Below, piece after piece: positions 37,816 through 51,700 of a stretch of DNA of 64,000 nucleotides; the first letter of the stretch is position 1, and each line of letters starts with the position of its first letter. The DNA comes from Siphonodentalium dalli (taxonomy: Eukaryota; Mollusca; Scaphopoda; Gadilida; Siphonodentaliidae): assembly GCA_032622095.1 (NCBI GenBank), contig CP136061.1:261610077-261674076 (forward strand), written 5' to 3'. A model generated the notes under the pieces. The model was not told the origin of the DNA. It did no database searches and was given only the letters and a program-made list of their open reading frames with translations. Made by a program: the position numbers and the translations under genes.

Positions 37816-40800
37816 AATAAACTGGGTTACTTTCACAATTGTGACATTCTATGACTGTCATTGGTTATCTTAGATGAGATAAACTGGGTTACTTTCACAA
37901 TTGTGACATTCTATGACTGTCATTGGTTATCTTAGATGAGATAAACTGGGTTACTTTCACAATTGTGACATTCTATGACTGTCATTGGTTATCTTAGATG
38001 AGATAAACTGGGTTACTTTCACAATTGTGACATTCTATGACTGTCATTGGTTATCTTAGATGAGATAAACTGGGTTACTTTCACAATTGTGACATTCTAT
38101 GACTGTCATTGGTTATCTTAGATGAGATAAACTGGGTTACTTTCACAATTGTGACATTCTATGACTGTCATTGGTTATCTTAGATGAGATAAACTGGGTT
38201 ACTTTCACAATTGTGACATTCTATGACTGTCATTGGTTATCTTAGATGAGATAAACTGGGTTACTTTCACAATTGTGACATTCTATGACTGTCATTGGTT
38301 ATCTTAGATGAGATAAACTGGGTTACTTTCACAATTGTGACATTCAATGAATGTCATTGGTTATCTTAGATGAGATAAACTGGGTTACTTTCACAATTGT
38401 GACATTCTATGACTGTCATTGGTTATCTTAGATGAGATAAACTGGGTTACTTTCACAATTGTGACATTCTATGACTGTCATTGGTTATCTTAGATGAGAT
38501 AAACTGGGTTACTTTCACAATTGTGACATTCTATGACTGTCATTGGTTATCTTAGATGAGATAAACTGGGTTACTTTCACAATTGTGACATTCTATGACT
38601 GTCATTGGTTATCTTAGATGAGATAAACTGGGTTACTTTCACAATTGTGACATTCTATGACTGTCATTGGTTATCTTAGATGAGATAAACTGGGTTACTT
38701 TCACAATTGTGACATTCTATGACTGTCATTGGTTATCTTATATGAGATAAACTGGGTTACTTTCACAATTGTGACATTCTATGACTGTCATTGGTTATCT
38801 TAGATGAGATAAACTGGGTTACTTTCACAATTGTGACATTCTATGACTGTCATTGGTTATCTTAGATGAGATAAACTGGGTTACTTTCACAATTGTGACA
38901 TTCTATGACTGTCATTGGTTATCTTAGATGAGATAAACTGGGTTACTTTCACAATTGTGACATTCTATGACTGTCATTGGTTATCTTAGATGAGATAAAC
39001 TGGGTTACTTTCACAATTGTGACATTCTATGACTGTCATTGGTTATCTTAGATGAGATAAACTGGGTTACTTTCACAATTGTGACATTCTATGACTGTCA
39101 TTGGTTATCTTAGATGAGATAAACTGGGTTACTTTCACAATTGTGACATTCTATGACTGTCATTGGTTATCTTAGATGAGATAAACTGGGTTACTTTCAC
39201 AATTGTGACATTCTATGACTGTCATTGGTTATCTTAGATGAGATAAACTGGGTTACTTTCACAATTGTGACATTCTATGACTGTCATTGGTTATCTTAGA
39301 TGAGATAAACTGGGTTACTTTCACAATTGTGACATTCTATGACTGTCATTGGTTATCTTAGATGAGATAAACTGGGTTACTTTCACAATTGTGACATTCT
39401 ATGACTGTCATTGGTTATCTTAGATGAGATAAACTGGGTTACTTTCACAATTGTGACATTCTATGACTGTCATTGGTTATCTTAGATGAGATAAACTGGG
39501 TTACTTTCACAATTGTGACATTCTATGACTGTCATTGGTTATCTTAGATGAGATAAACTGGGTTACTTTCACAATTGTGACATTCTATGACTGTCATTGG
39601 TTATCTTAGATGAGATAAACTGGGTTACTTTCACAATTGTGACATTCTATGACTGTCATTGGTTATCTTAGATGAGATAAACTGGGTTACTTTCACAATT
39701 GTGACATTCTATGACTGTCATTGGTTATCTTAGATGAGATAAACTGGGTTACTTTCACAATTGTGACATTCTATGACTGTCATTGGTTATCTTAGATGAG
39801 ATAAACTGGGTTACTTTCACAATTGTGACATTCTATGACTGTCATTGGTTATCTTAGATGAGATAAACTGGGTTACTTTCACAATTGTGACATTCTATGA
39901 ATGTCATTGGTTATCTTAGATGAGATAAACTGGGTTACTTTCACAATTGTGACATTCTATGACTGTCATTGGTTATCTTAGATGAGATAAACTGGGTTAC
40001 TTTCACAATTGTGACATTCTATGACTGTCATTGGTTATCTTAGATGAGATAAACTGGGTTACTTTCACAATTGTGACATTCTATGACTGTCATTGGTTAT
40101 CTTAGATGAGATAAACTGGGTTACTTTCACAATTGTGACATTCTATGACTGTCATTGGTTATCTTAGATGAGATAAACTGGGTTACTTTCACAATTGTGA
40201 CATTCTATGACTGTCATTGGTTATCTTAGATGAGATAAACTGGGTTACTTTCACAATTGTGACATTCTATGACTGTCATTGGTTATCTTAGATGAGATAA
40301 ACTGGGTTACTTTCACAATTGTGACATTCAATGAATGTCATTGGTTATCTTAGATGAGATAAACTGGGTTACTTTCACAATTGTGACATTCTATGACTGT
40401 CATTGGTTATCTTAGATGAGATAAACTGGGTTACTTTCACAATTGTGACATTCTATGACTGTCATTGGTTATCTTAGATGAGATAAACTGGGTTACTTTC
40501 ACAATTGTGACATTCTATGACTGTCATTGGTTATCTTAGATGAGATAAACTGGGTTACTTTCACAATTGTGACATTCTATGACTGTCATTGGTTATCTTA
40601 GATGAGATAAACTGGGTTACTTTCACAATTGTGACATTCTATGACTGTCATTGGTTATCTTAGATGAGATAAACTGGGTTACTTTCACAATTGTGACATT
40701 CTATGACTGTCATTGGTTATCTTAGATGAGATAAACTGGGTTACTTTCACAATTGTGACATTCTATGACTGTCATTGGTTATCTTAGATGAGATAAACTG

Positions 40801-43800
40801 GGTTACTTTCACAATTGTGACATTCTATGACTGTCATTGGTTATCTTAGATGAGATAAACTGGGTTACTTTCACAATTGTGACATTCTATGACTGTCATT
40901 GGTTATCTTAGATGAGATAAACTGGGTTACTTTCACAATTGTGACATTCTATGACTGTCATTGGTTATCTTAGATGAGATAAACTGGGTTACTTTCACAA
41001 TTGTGACATTCTATGACTGTCATTGGTTATCTTAGATGAGATAAACTGGGTTACTTTCACAATTGTGACATTCTATGACTGTCATTGGTTATCTTAGATG
41101 AGATAAACTGGGTTACTTTCACAATTGTGACATTCTATGACTGTCATTGGTTATCTTAGATGAGATAAACTGGGTTACTTTCACAATTGTGACATTCTAT
41201 GACTGTCATTGGTTATCTTAGATGAGATAAACTGGGTTACTTTCACAATTGTGACATTCTATGACTGTCATTGGTTATCTTAGATGAGATAAACTGGGTT
41301 ACTTTCACAATTGTGACATTCTATGACTGTCATTGGTTATCTTAGATGAGATAAACTGGGTTACTTTCACAATTGTGACATTCTATGACTGTCATTGGTT
41401 ATCTTAGATGAGATAAACTGGGTTACTTTCACAATTGTGACATTCTATGACTGTCATTGGTTATCTTAGATGAGATAAACTGGGTTACTTTCACAATTGT
41501 GACATTCTATGACTGTCATTGGTTATCTTAGATGAGATAAACTGGGTTACTTTCACAATTGTGACATTCTATGACTGTCATTGGTTATCTTAGATGAGAT
41601 AAACTGGGTTACTTTCACAATTGTGACATTCTATGACTGTCATTGGTTATCTTAGATGAGATAAACTGGGTTACTTTCACAATTGTGACATTCTATGACT
41701 GTCATTGGTTATCTTAGATGAGATAAACTGGGTTACTTTCACAATTGTGACATTCTATGACTGTCATTGGTTATCTTAGATGAGATAAACTGGGTTACTT
41801 TCACAATTGTGACATTCTATGACTGTCATTGGTTATCTTAGATGAGATAAACTGGGTTACTTTCACAATTGTGACATTCTATGACTGTCATTGGTTATCT
41901 TAGATGAGATAAACTGGGTTACTTTCACAATTGTGACATTCTATGACTGTCATTGGTTATCTTAGATGAGATAAACTGGGTTACTTTCACAATTGTGACA
42001 TTCTATGACTGTCATTGGTTATCTTAGATGAGATAAACTGGGTTACTTTCACAATTGTGACATTCTATGACTGTCATTGGTTATCTTAGATGAGATAAAC
42101 TGGGTTACTTTCACAATTGTGACATTCTATGACTGTCATTGGTTATCTTAGATGAGATAAACTGGGTTACTTTCACAATTGTGACATTCTATGACTGTCA
42201 TTGGTTATCTTAGATGAGATAAACTGGGTTACTTTCACAATTGTGACATTCTATGACTGTCATTGGTTATCTTAGATGAGATAAACTGGGTTACTTTCAC
42301 AATTGTGACATTCTATGACTGTCATTGGTTATCTTAGATGAGATAAACTGGGTTACTTTCACAATTGTGACATTCTATGACTGTCATTGGTTATCTTAGA
42401 TGAGATAAACTGGGTTACTTTCACAATTGTGACATTCTATGACTGTCATTGGTTATCTTAGATGAGATAAACTGGGTTACTTTCACAATTGTGACATTCT
42501 ATGACTGTCATTGGTTATCTTAGATGAGATAAACTGGGTTACTTTCACAATTGTGACATTCTATGACTGTCATTGGTTATCTTAGATGAGATAAACTGGG
42601 TTACTTTCACAATTGTGACATTCTATGACTGTCATTGGTTATCTTAGATGAGATAAACTGGGTTACTTTCACAATTGTGACATTCTATGACTGTCATTGG
42701 TTATCTTAGATGAGATAAACTGGGTTACTTTCACAATTGTGACATTCTATGACTGTCATTGGTTATCTTAGATGAGATAAACTGGGTTACTTTCACAATT
42801 GTGACATTCTATGACTGTCATTGGTTATCTTAGATGAGATAAACTGGGTTACTTTCACAATTGTGACATTCTATGACTGTCATTGGTTATCTTAGATGAG
42901 ATAAACTGGGTTACTTTCACAATTGTGACATTCTATGACTGTCATTGGTTATCTTAGATGAGATAAACTGGGTTACTTTCACAATTGTGACATTCTATGA
43001 CTGTCATTGGTTATCTTAGATGAGATAAACTGGGTTACTTTCACAATTGTGACATTCTATGACTGTCATTGGTTATCTTAGATGAGATAAACTGGGTTAC
43101 TTTCACAATTGTGACATTCTATGACTGTCATTGGTTATCTTAGATGAGATAAACTGGGTTACTTTCACAATTGTGACATTCTATGACTGTCATTGGTTAT
43201 CTTAGATGAGATAAACTGGGGTTACTTTCACAATTGTGACATTCTATGACTGTCATTGGTTATCTTAGATGAGATAAACTGGGTTACTTTCACAATTGTG
43301 ACATTCTATGACTGTCATTGGTTATCTTAGATGAGATAAACTGGGTTACTTTCACAATTGTGACATTCTATGACTGTCATTGGTTATCTTAGATGAGATA
43401 AACTGGGTTACTTTCACAATTGTGACATTCTATGACTGTCATTGGTTATCTTAGATGAGATAAACTGGGTTACTTTCACAATTGTGACATTCTATGACTG
43501 TCATTGGTTATCTTAGATGAGATAAACTGGGTTACTTTCACAATTGTGACATTCTATGACTGTCATTGGTTATCTTAGATGAGATAAACTGGGTTACTTT
43601 CACAATTGTGACATTCTATGACTGTCATTGGTTATCTTAGATGAGATAAACTGGGTTACTTTCACAATTGTGACATTCTATGACTGTCATTGGTTATCTT
43701 AGATGAGATAAACTGGGTTACTTTCACAATTGTGACATTCTATGACTGTCATTGGTTATCTTAGATGAGATAAACTGGGTTACTTTCACAATTGTGACAT

Positions 43801-46065
43801 TCTATGACTGTCATTGGTTATCTTAGATGAGATAAACTGGGTTACTTTCACAATTGTGACATTCTATGACTGTCATTGGTTATCTTAGATGAGATAAACT
43901 GGGGTTACTTTCACAATTGTGACATTCTATGACTGTCATTGGTTATCTTAGATGAGATAAACTGGGTTACTTTCACAATTGTGACATTCTATGACTGTCA
44001 TTGGTTATCTTAGATGAGATAAACTGGGTTACTTTCACAATTGTGACATTCTATGACTGTCATTGGTTATCTTAGATGAGATAAACTGGGTTACTTTCAC
44101 AATTGTGACATTCTATGACTGTCATTGGTTATCTTAGATGAGATAAACTGGGTTACTTTCACAATTGTGACATTCTATGACTGTCATTGGTTATCTTAGA
44201 TGAGATAAACTGGGTTACTTTCACAATTGTGACATTCTATGACTGTCATTGGTTATCTTAGATGAGATAAACTGGGTTACTTTCACAATTGTGACATTCT
44301 ATGACTGTCATTGGTTATCTTAGATGAGATAAACTGGGTTACTTTCACAATTGTGACATTCTATGACTGTCATTGGTTATCTTAGATGAGATAAACTGGG
44401 TTACTTTCACAATTGTGACATTCTATGACTGTCATTGGTTATCTTAGATGAGATAAACTGGGTTACTTTCACAATTGTGACATTCTATGACTGTCATTGG
44501 TTATCTTAGATGAGATAAACTGGGTTACTTTCACAATTGTGACATTCTATGACTGTCATTGGTTATCTTAGATGAGATAAACTGGGTTACTTTCACAATT
44601 GTGACATTCTATGACTGTCATTGGTTATCTTAGATGAGATAAACTGGGTTACTTTCACAATTGTGACATTCTATGACTGTCATTGGTTATCTTAGATGAG
44701 ATAAACTGGGTTACTTTCACAATTGTGACATTCTATGACTGTCATTGGTTATCTTAGATGAGATAAACTGGGTTACTTTCACAATTGTGACATTCTATGA
44801 CTGTCATTGGTTATCTTAGATGAGATAAACTGGGTTACTTTCACAATTGTGACATTCTATGACTGTCATTGGTTATCTTAGATGAGATAAACTGGGTTAC
44901 TTTCACAATTGTGACATTCTATGACTGTCATTGGTTATCTTAGATGAGATAAACTGGGTTACTTTCACAATTGTGACATTCTATGACTGTCATTGGTTAT
45001 CTTAGATGAGATAAACTGGGTTACTTTCACAATTGTGACATTCTATGACTGTCATTGGTTATCTTAGATGAGATAAACTGGGTTACTTTCACAATTGTGA
45101 CATTCTATGACTGTCATTGGTTATCTTAGATGAGATAAACTGGGTTACTTTCACAATTGTGACATTCTATGACTGTCATTGGTTATCTTAGATGAGATAA
45201 ACTGGGTTACTTTCACAATTGTGACATTCTATGACTGTCATTGGTTATCTTAGATGAGATAAACTGGGTTACTTTCACAATTGTGACATTCTATGACTGT
45301 CATTGGTTATCTTAGATGAGATAAACTGGGTTACTTTCACAATTGTGACATTCTATGACTGTCATTGGTTATCTTAGATGAGATAAACTGGGTTACTTTC
45401 ACAATTGTGACATTCTATGACTGTCATTGGTTATCTTAGATGAGATAAACTGGGTTACTTTCACAATTGTGACATTCTATGACTGTCATTGGTTATCTTA
45501 GATGAGATAAAACTGGGGTTACTTTCACAATTGTGACATTCTATGACTGTCATTGGTTATCTTAGATGAGATAAACTGGGTTACTTTCACAATTGTGACA
45601 TTCTATGACTGTCATTGGTTATCTTAGATGAGATAAACTGGGTTACTTTCACAATTGTGACATTCTATGACTGTCATTGGTTATCTTAGATGAGATAAAA
45701 CTGGGTTACTTTCACAATTGTGACATTCTATGACTGTCATTGGTTATCTTAGATGAGATAAACTGGGTTACTTTCACAATTGTGACATTCTATGACTGTC
45801 ATTGGTTATCTTAGATGAGGATAAACTGGGTTACTTTCACAATTGTGACATTCTATGACTGTCATTGGTTATCTTAGCTGAATAAACTGGGTTACTTTAA
45901 CAATTGTGACATTCTATGACTGTCATTGTTATCTTAGATGAGATAAAACTGGGTGTACTTTCACAATTGTGACATTCTATGACTGTCATTGGTTATCTTA
46001 GATGAGAATAAACTGGGTTACTTTCACAATTGGGAACATTCTATGACTGTCATTGGTTTCTTAGA
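37816..46065. repeat. 62-bp satellite array, ~133 units, truncated by gap
   Basis: Unit: GATAAACTGGGTTACTTTCA, CAATTGTGACATTCTATGAC, TGTCATTGGTTATCTTAGAT, GA. The period is exactly 62 bp over most of 8.25 kb with almost no divergence. Rare variants include CAATGAATGTC at 38345 and 40329, ATGAATGTC near 39898 and CTTATATGAG near 38737. Each unit has the palindrome CACAATTGTG and an inverted TTATCT...AGATAA pair. All frames contain stops. Confidence 0.97.
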
Positions 46066-46165
46066 NNNNNNNNNNNNNNNNNNNNNNNNNNNNNNNNNNN
46101 NNNNNNNNNNNNNNNNNNNNNNNNNNNNNNNNNNNNNNNNNNNNNNNNNNNNNNNNNNNNNNNNN
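46066..46165. other. Assembly gap, 100 N
   Basis: Exactly 100 unknown bases, the usual placeholder for a gap of unknown size. Repeat sequence is present on the left edge only. Confidence 0.99.
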
Positions 46166-46399
46166 AATATGTACTGTTGGTTCGAACAAAGTCAGATTCG
46201 CTTAATATTTTCCTTCGACAATGCATGCAAGAACCGATTTAACATGCATACTCTTTGATCCTTGCAATATCTAATTGTTGAACAGTTTGGTTGGGACAGT
46301 GGTGAAACAAAACAAAGCCGAATTAACTAGTATTGCTTATATCTTCTGTGACTAGCCGCACACATCTCCCCTAGACGATGTCTCTCAGAATATACTCTC

Positions 46400-46888
46400 G
46401 GGGTCCAAATAAGCACATGGCGAGGAATAAGAGTGCAGGGTGGACAATTATGCTGAAGATAATAAGTGTACGGGTTGGAATTACAGTACAGGGTGGCAAT
46501 TTGCAATATGCATGGAAGCAAGTCAATCTGAAATAATATAAGGTCAATTATGCATATAGTTCTCAAATTGTGCACTTTGTTCGTTATAGGGTTTATTAAG
46601 CAGTCTTCCAGCAACATGTTTGCACTATCTTTTCCAGATCTGAGTAAAGGCTCCAGCAATTATGACAGGCCTTCAGAATAGGCTGCCAGACAACCCCACT
46701 GCTTCAATAGACATATATACGGACCAAAATAAGTACCATACAGGGCGGCAAAATTTCCAAAAATGAATAAGCATACGGGCAGCATACGGGCATGCTTACA
46801 TACGGGCATGCTTACATACGGGAATGCTTACATACGGACATGCTTACTTACGGGCATGCTTACATACGGGAATGCTTATTTGGACCCC
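46400..46888. mobile_element. 489-bp inverted-repeat element with internal 16-bp minisatellite
   Basis: Perfect 16-bp termini GGGGTCCAAATAAGCA. The right side contains about six units of TGCTTACATACGGGCA at 46775-46880. No clear target duplication found. Confidence 0.7.
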
Positions 46889-46952
46889 AAGATTATCATA
46901 CTTGCCGTCGATGATAGTCGCGTGTAGATAATATACAAAATATACTACCCTA

Positions 46953-47411
46953 TATGTGACCCGCCGTATCAAATCCAGTCGTAAGTCGGGATTTTTTTAC
47001 CCTATGCCAATGCATTCTCTTATATATGCGAGTCGACCATAGGTCGCCTCGCATATATAAGAGAATGCATTGGCCTAACAATTTTTTATTATTTTTTTTA
47101 AATAAATGTTTCTTACAATTTTTAGAACATAAAATAAAAAACATCACCCTGCAGGGAGCCCCACACATATATAGAAGCATATAGAAGAGTAGCGTCTGCT
47201 CGTGTTTGTCTGGGGCTCTGTATGGGTGAAATTATAAAATTGTTAAAGAATACAATAAAAAATTATTAAAATTGTAAAAAATTGTTAGGCCAATGCATTC
47301 TCTTATATATGCGAGGCTACCTATTGTCGACTCGCATATATAAGAGAATGCATTGGCACAGGGTAAAAAAAATCCCGACCTACGACTGGATTTGATATGG
47401 CGGGTCACATA
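46953..47411. mobile_element. Foldback element, ~110-bp arms, GTGACCCGCC ends
   Basis: Ends ATATGTGACCCGCC...GGCGGGTCACATAT. Arms continue through ATCAAATCCAGTCGTA and GTCGGGATTTTTTTACCC into the GCATTCTCTTATATATGCGAG hairpins at 47005-47073 and 47291-47358. The loop has an imperfect GGGAGCCCCACACATAT stretch. Confidence 0.82.
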
Positions 47412-47504
47412 TGTCTCGTCTGTCGAATGATAAAATCGAATATTATCGCCACAAGCCATTCCATATACTCACCTCATGTGTTCTAGAGTATTATTTATAT
47501 GTCA

Positions 47505-48450
47505 TGTTTGGTTTTCAACATTTGTTCAACAGAACAAATTAGAAATTTTATTTTTTATTTTAATCATGGACTTGTTTGAGTTCGTGAAACTGATAAGTTA
47601 GTATTCAGGCGTTTTGCTAACTTTTGGAATGTCGCATTCTACTAACATCGCCGAAAATTTCAAAGAAATCGGCCATATACCACTCAATAGAAAACATCGT
47701 TAAAAGTCGTCTCAATTGTAAATATTTACATCTGGATTCGGGACGCAATAATCGGCGACAAACAAACACAAATAATTTCGTCATCCAAAGTCAGTGCAGT
47801 TAATTAATATATCAGAATGACGGTGTGTGTTGGCAATTTGGATTAATATTCGTAAAAAGAACAACTTTGAGTAAGAATATTCTCCATTTCTATTGGATCA
47901 CCCTACCGGAGTGTTTCACATCACTTTAAATAATGTTTTGTTTGTATGATTTTGTTATAACCGGATATCTGTAACACTGAATCTTTAAATACTTCTTGAT
48001 TCAGACAGAAACAAGAATCCCTTCAGTTTGTTCTCAGTGCAATATTAAAGATGCCCTGTAATTTACCGTTTTGGTATAACTATCCGCTGCTCACAATATT
48101 TTTGAAACAAGGAGTCTTACACAAAAGACACTTTATTGTTTAATAATGAAGCTTCCATGTATTTGTTTCATATCATTTCTATGTTTTAGATGGACACTTT
48201 TTTTCTTTTTTTTCTTCTTTTTTTAAATAAGAATATGAAATCCTTTGGTATCAAATTTATATGGCATATTTGGTTTTCAACATTTGTTCAACAGAACATA
48301 TAATTTTATTTTTATATATTCTTTTGTTTTTATGATTTTCTTGTAACCGGAGGTCTGGAAAGCTGAATGCATCTTTAAATACTTCTTGATTCAGAAAGAA
48401 ACAAGAATCCCTTTAATATGTTTTCGGTGCAATATTAAAGAGTCACTGTC
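47505..48450. repeat. Diverged direct duplication, offset ~750 bp for its left half
   Basis: TTTGGTTTTCAACATTTGTTC at about 47508 recurs at 48264. TAAATACTTCTTGATTCAGA at about 47986 recurs at 48376, so the two copies differ in internal length. No coding signal. Confidence 0.6.
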
Positions 48451-48575
48451 CGAGTTGATGCCAAATGATTCAGAATTTCCTTAGACAATTGTTTGCTTAC
48501 GAGTCAAAAGAAAAAGCCTACTTGTAATCACCATCATCCTGTATATATCATCGCGAATACCCCCAAAACCACACT

Positions 48576-49074
48576 TAAAGGCACGTGCGGCCTTGGCGGT
48601 GGGTATCCTGTGAAAATATATCCACCCGTCAAAAACCGCCACAAACAGAAAGAACATCAAAATGTAGATAGACTTTGTCCGTATACAAATAAGAAATATC
48701 GCATAAACAGTATGTTATGGTCATATGTTTGACCATTGTTATGTAAACAACAGCATAAAAAGTAACTTTTCTGGTGTTTGTTTATATTATGATGGTAAAC
48801 ATAAAGAGCGTTCTTTGTTGGTGAATACCTGATATGGAACTAATAAAGAGCGTTTATGCCATTTGTGTGTGATTAGCCAGTAGCATTGTGCTGTCTTCTG
48901 TTACACAATCAGGCTCTTGCTTAGGTAAAATATAGTAGGTCTTTATGATAACATGCTGTTTACGCGATGGTCATGGTATATATGAACGGAACCGTATGCG
49001 TTTTAATGTTTTTCTGTTTACGGTGTTTGGAACAAATATGAATATTTTCGACAATTAAGGCCGCACGTGCCTTT
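48576..49074. mobile_element. ~500-bp TTAA element, AGGCACGTGCGGCC ends
   Basis: Ends AGGCACGTGCGGCC and its inverse, each bordered by TTAA. The interior carries a TAAAGAGCG pair (48802 and 48844) and matches the copies at 383-5681 and 58.5-59.0 kb. Confidence 0.8.
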
Positions 49075-49099
49075 AAGCAATACGTTGAATACTAACATA

Positions 49100-51140
49100 A
49101 AAGCTCATCATTTAGAACGCTCTTTATAATCTACGCTTTTTTCGGCAACGGAAGCGTGGACGCTCTTTATAAGAGGAATTCGTCAGAATGTTTGCCAGGC
49201 TGACTGAAATTAAAAACGTGTTAAAACTATTTCTTTTGAAAGTCTACATCTGGTCATCACATCTTTCTATTAACCTCTTCGCTGATAAATGCCGTTATGA
49301 CGTTGTGTGCTGGGCTGTTGATGTTATTGCCAGTTTCCAGTGGGAAAATATAACAGGAATATCACAAGAACCATACAATTGACTCAGTTGAAAGGCTATT
49401 ATCGTTCGCAACATGCAACATCATACACTGTTAGAAATACGGTTATTCCAATCTCTGAGTTCCAGTTATGTATGACGGCCTACTGCTTGTGTTCTGAGGT
49501 AGGTCCGTATATAGTACATACGGACCACATAGCACACGGCGTGCACTTTTACGTCCGTAACTATCATAGCAGTGAAGATGTTAATGGCCTGGTGTGTCCG
49601 ATCTAATTATTTTCGGATATAGAAAACGGACAGATGTTGGTTTTATGCTGTCAAATCAGGGGGGGTCGGAAATTTTTTCCAGGCACGTATGATGGGGTGG
49701 GTGGGTGTCTCTTGGGTCCAAAAAGCAGTTTTTTCCATATGCCAATTTTTTTTCCATTCCTGCTATTGAGTCTTATTTTGATGTGTTTTGAACAGAAACG
49801 GGTCATATATAGTTAATAGTAATGCTATACTACATATAGAGGTTATCAGAAGTTGGATCAGTTGCACAATGGCCAACAATAACCCAAATTCAACTTGATA
49901 GAACTAGAAACTGTGCTATTGGAAAAATAAAATTTAATCAGGATTCCATCTACTGATACAACAAAATAAGAATAACTATGCAGAACTCAGCTGAAAATAA
50001 GTAATAAAATGAAAGCACACTTGACCATATGTGACATGGAAATAAAGATATAATAAATAATGGAATAAAATAGACTTTTGACAACGTAAAACATAAAATC
50101 TTAACAAATAAATTGAAGGCCAGCCAGGCCAGCTTGAACAATTTCACATTGTTTTCCATGTTAATGTGGATCAGCTTGTAATGTTAATCACAGTAACGAA
50201 GATTTTATCGTCACTGATATCGTGAGCAAAAAAAGAAGTGAAATTGGGCTATCCATCCATATTATTCCCAATTATTACGAAGCCTATTACTTCAGGCAGT
50301 GGCTACCAGCCTGCCATTACACGCTATAACATGTTTCCTCAGTTCTGGTTTCTGAGATGCCCCAAGAAGAGTAGCGCGGTTATATCATGGTTATGTTTGG
50401 TATTAGCATTATTCTTCAAACTGGGATGAACTGGGATGAACAGTTGTATTTCCACATGTTTTGATAAACAATTTGATCAATTACCATACACCCTGCATGA
50501 TGAATGACAACAAGCCATATTTCCGACTAAATCCTGAAAAATTACTCATTATTCTGCTGTGGTTATGGAGTCGATTAATTAGGGCATTACTGTATATCAC
50601 ATAGCAAATATCAAAATATCAAATAATCTGAAATTTGTTGTACCGGTACCATGTATTATGTAGAATACTCAAATGTGATTATGTGACTAGATCATGTGAC
50701 TATATATTATGAAAATGAATGTTAATAAAAACTTTGGCACTCTGTCTATATATCCCTTGAAATGTGATTATGTTGACACATTTCTTGATTAATGACACTT
50801 ATATGATAAATTCAAATAGTATCGTTATCTCATTATGCACTGTTCTATTCAAATATCGCGCAATAAATTATGATAATGCAGGATAATCAGCTATTTGGTT
50901 GCTCAATTGATAATTTTCTCAAATTTAGGGGGGTGGGTGTCCAAAATTGCCTGGAAAAAAAGGCCGGAAACGGAAGAAATTGGGTGGGTGGGTGGTCCGA
51001 GGCCGGAAAAAATAAAAATCATCATACGTGCCTGGAAAAAATTTCCGACCCCCCCCCCCCTGGTCAAATCGGAAATGGCATCTTTAAAGAGCGCTCTGTG
51101 CTAATCCTCTCCTGAGATAGTAAATATAAAGAGCGTTTCT
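49100..51140. repeat. Long-range inverted repeat bordered by TAAAGAGCG pairs
   Basis: GTCGGAAATTTTTTCCAGGC and CACGTATGAT at 49664-49695 appear inverted at 51022-51053. Outside these lie inverted motif pairs, CGCTCTTTATA (49118, 49161) on the left and TAAAGAGCG (51085, 51127) on the right. It may be one large foldback element whose exact ends I cannot set. Confidence 0.5.
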
Positions 51141-51341
51141 ATGATTTGAGCGAGGAAAATTAAAACAACCGATGTATGAATTTCTGTAAGTACTTTTAGA
51201 GTATTTGAATGCATGTACCATTTATATAAGTTCCCTTTATGTATCGACTAGGACGTGACCAATATTATATTATATTCCCTTTATGTATCGACTAGGACGT
51301 GACCATGCAATATTAGGTTTGAAGATTACGAGTCGCTTTAA

Positions 51342-51588
51342 CCCTTTCATGGCGGGAGCTGCGCTGGTGCAGCATTAAAAATCAAGTGCAAATGCACTCT
51401 TATATATGCTAGTCACCCACAGGGGGCGTAGCATATAAGATATTGCACCAGCTTACAGGGTCAAGGTAAATATTGTTAGGCCAATGTATTCTCTTATATG
51501 TGCGATGCTCCCTATGGGAGATTCGCATACATACGAAAATGTATTGGCACAGTGTTTTCGCAAATAAAAAGCTCCAGTCATGGAAGGG
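51342..51588. mobile_element. Diverged piggyBac-like element, TTAA flanks
   Basis: TTAA at 51338-51341 and 51589-51592, ends CCCTTTCATGGCGGGAGCT and, inverted, CCCTTCCATGACTGGAGCT. It contains two decayed versions of the CATTCTCTTATATATGCGAG hairpin. A further right-end copy lies at about 51675-51700, and related left ends occur at 31638 and 57727. Confidence 0.72.
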
Positions 51589-51700
51589 TTAAACTACCCT
51601 TATGGAGCCCCTCACAGACGTGAGCAGACGACAGTCAGCAATGCAAGCTGCCACCTGTATGGGGCTCCCTACAGGAAGCTCCAGTCATGGAAGGGCTAAA

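Noticed and set aside
37816-46065. Regular repeats resembling a CRISPR array
   Set aside because: The 62-bp units are head-to-tail with no variable spacers, and the genome is eukaryotic.
46175-46200. GGTTCGAAC next to the gap as a tRNA remnant
   Set aside because: No acceptor or anticodon stem can be formed with the sequence present.
45989-46258. Open frames crossing the N gap
   Set aside because: They exist only because unknown bases were read through; the flanks are satellite and unrelated sequence.
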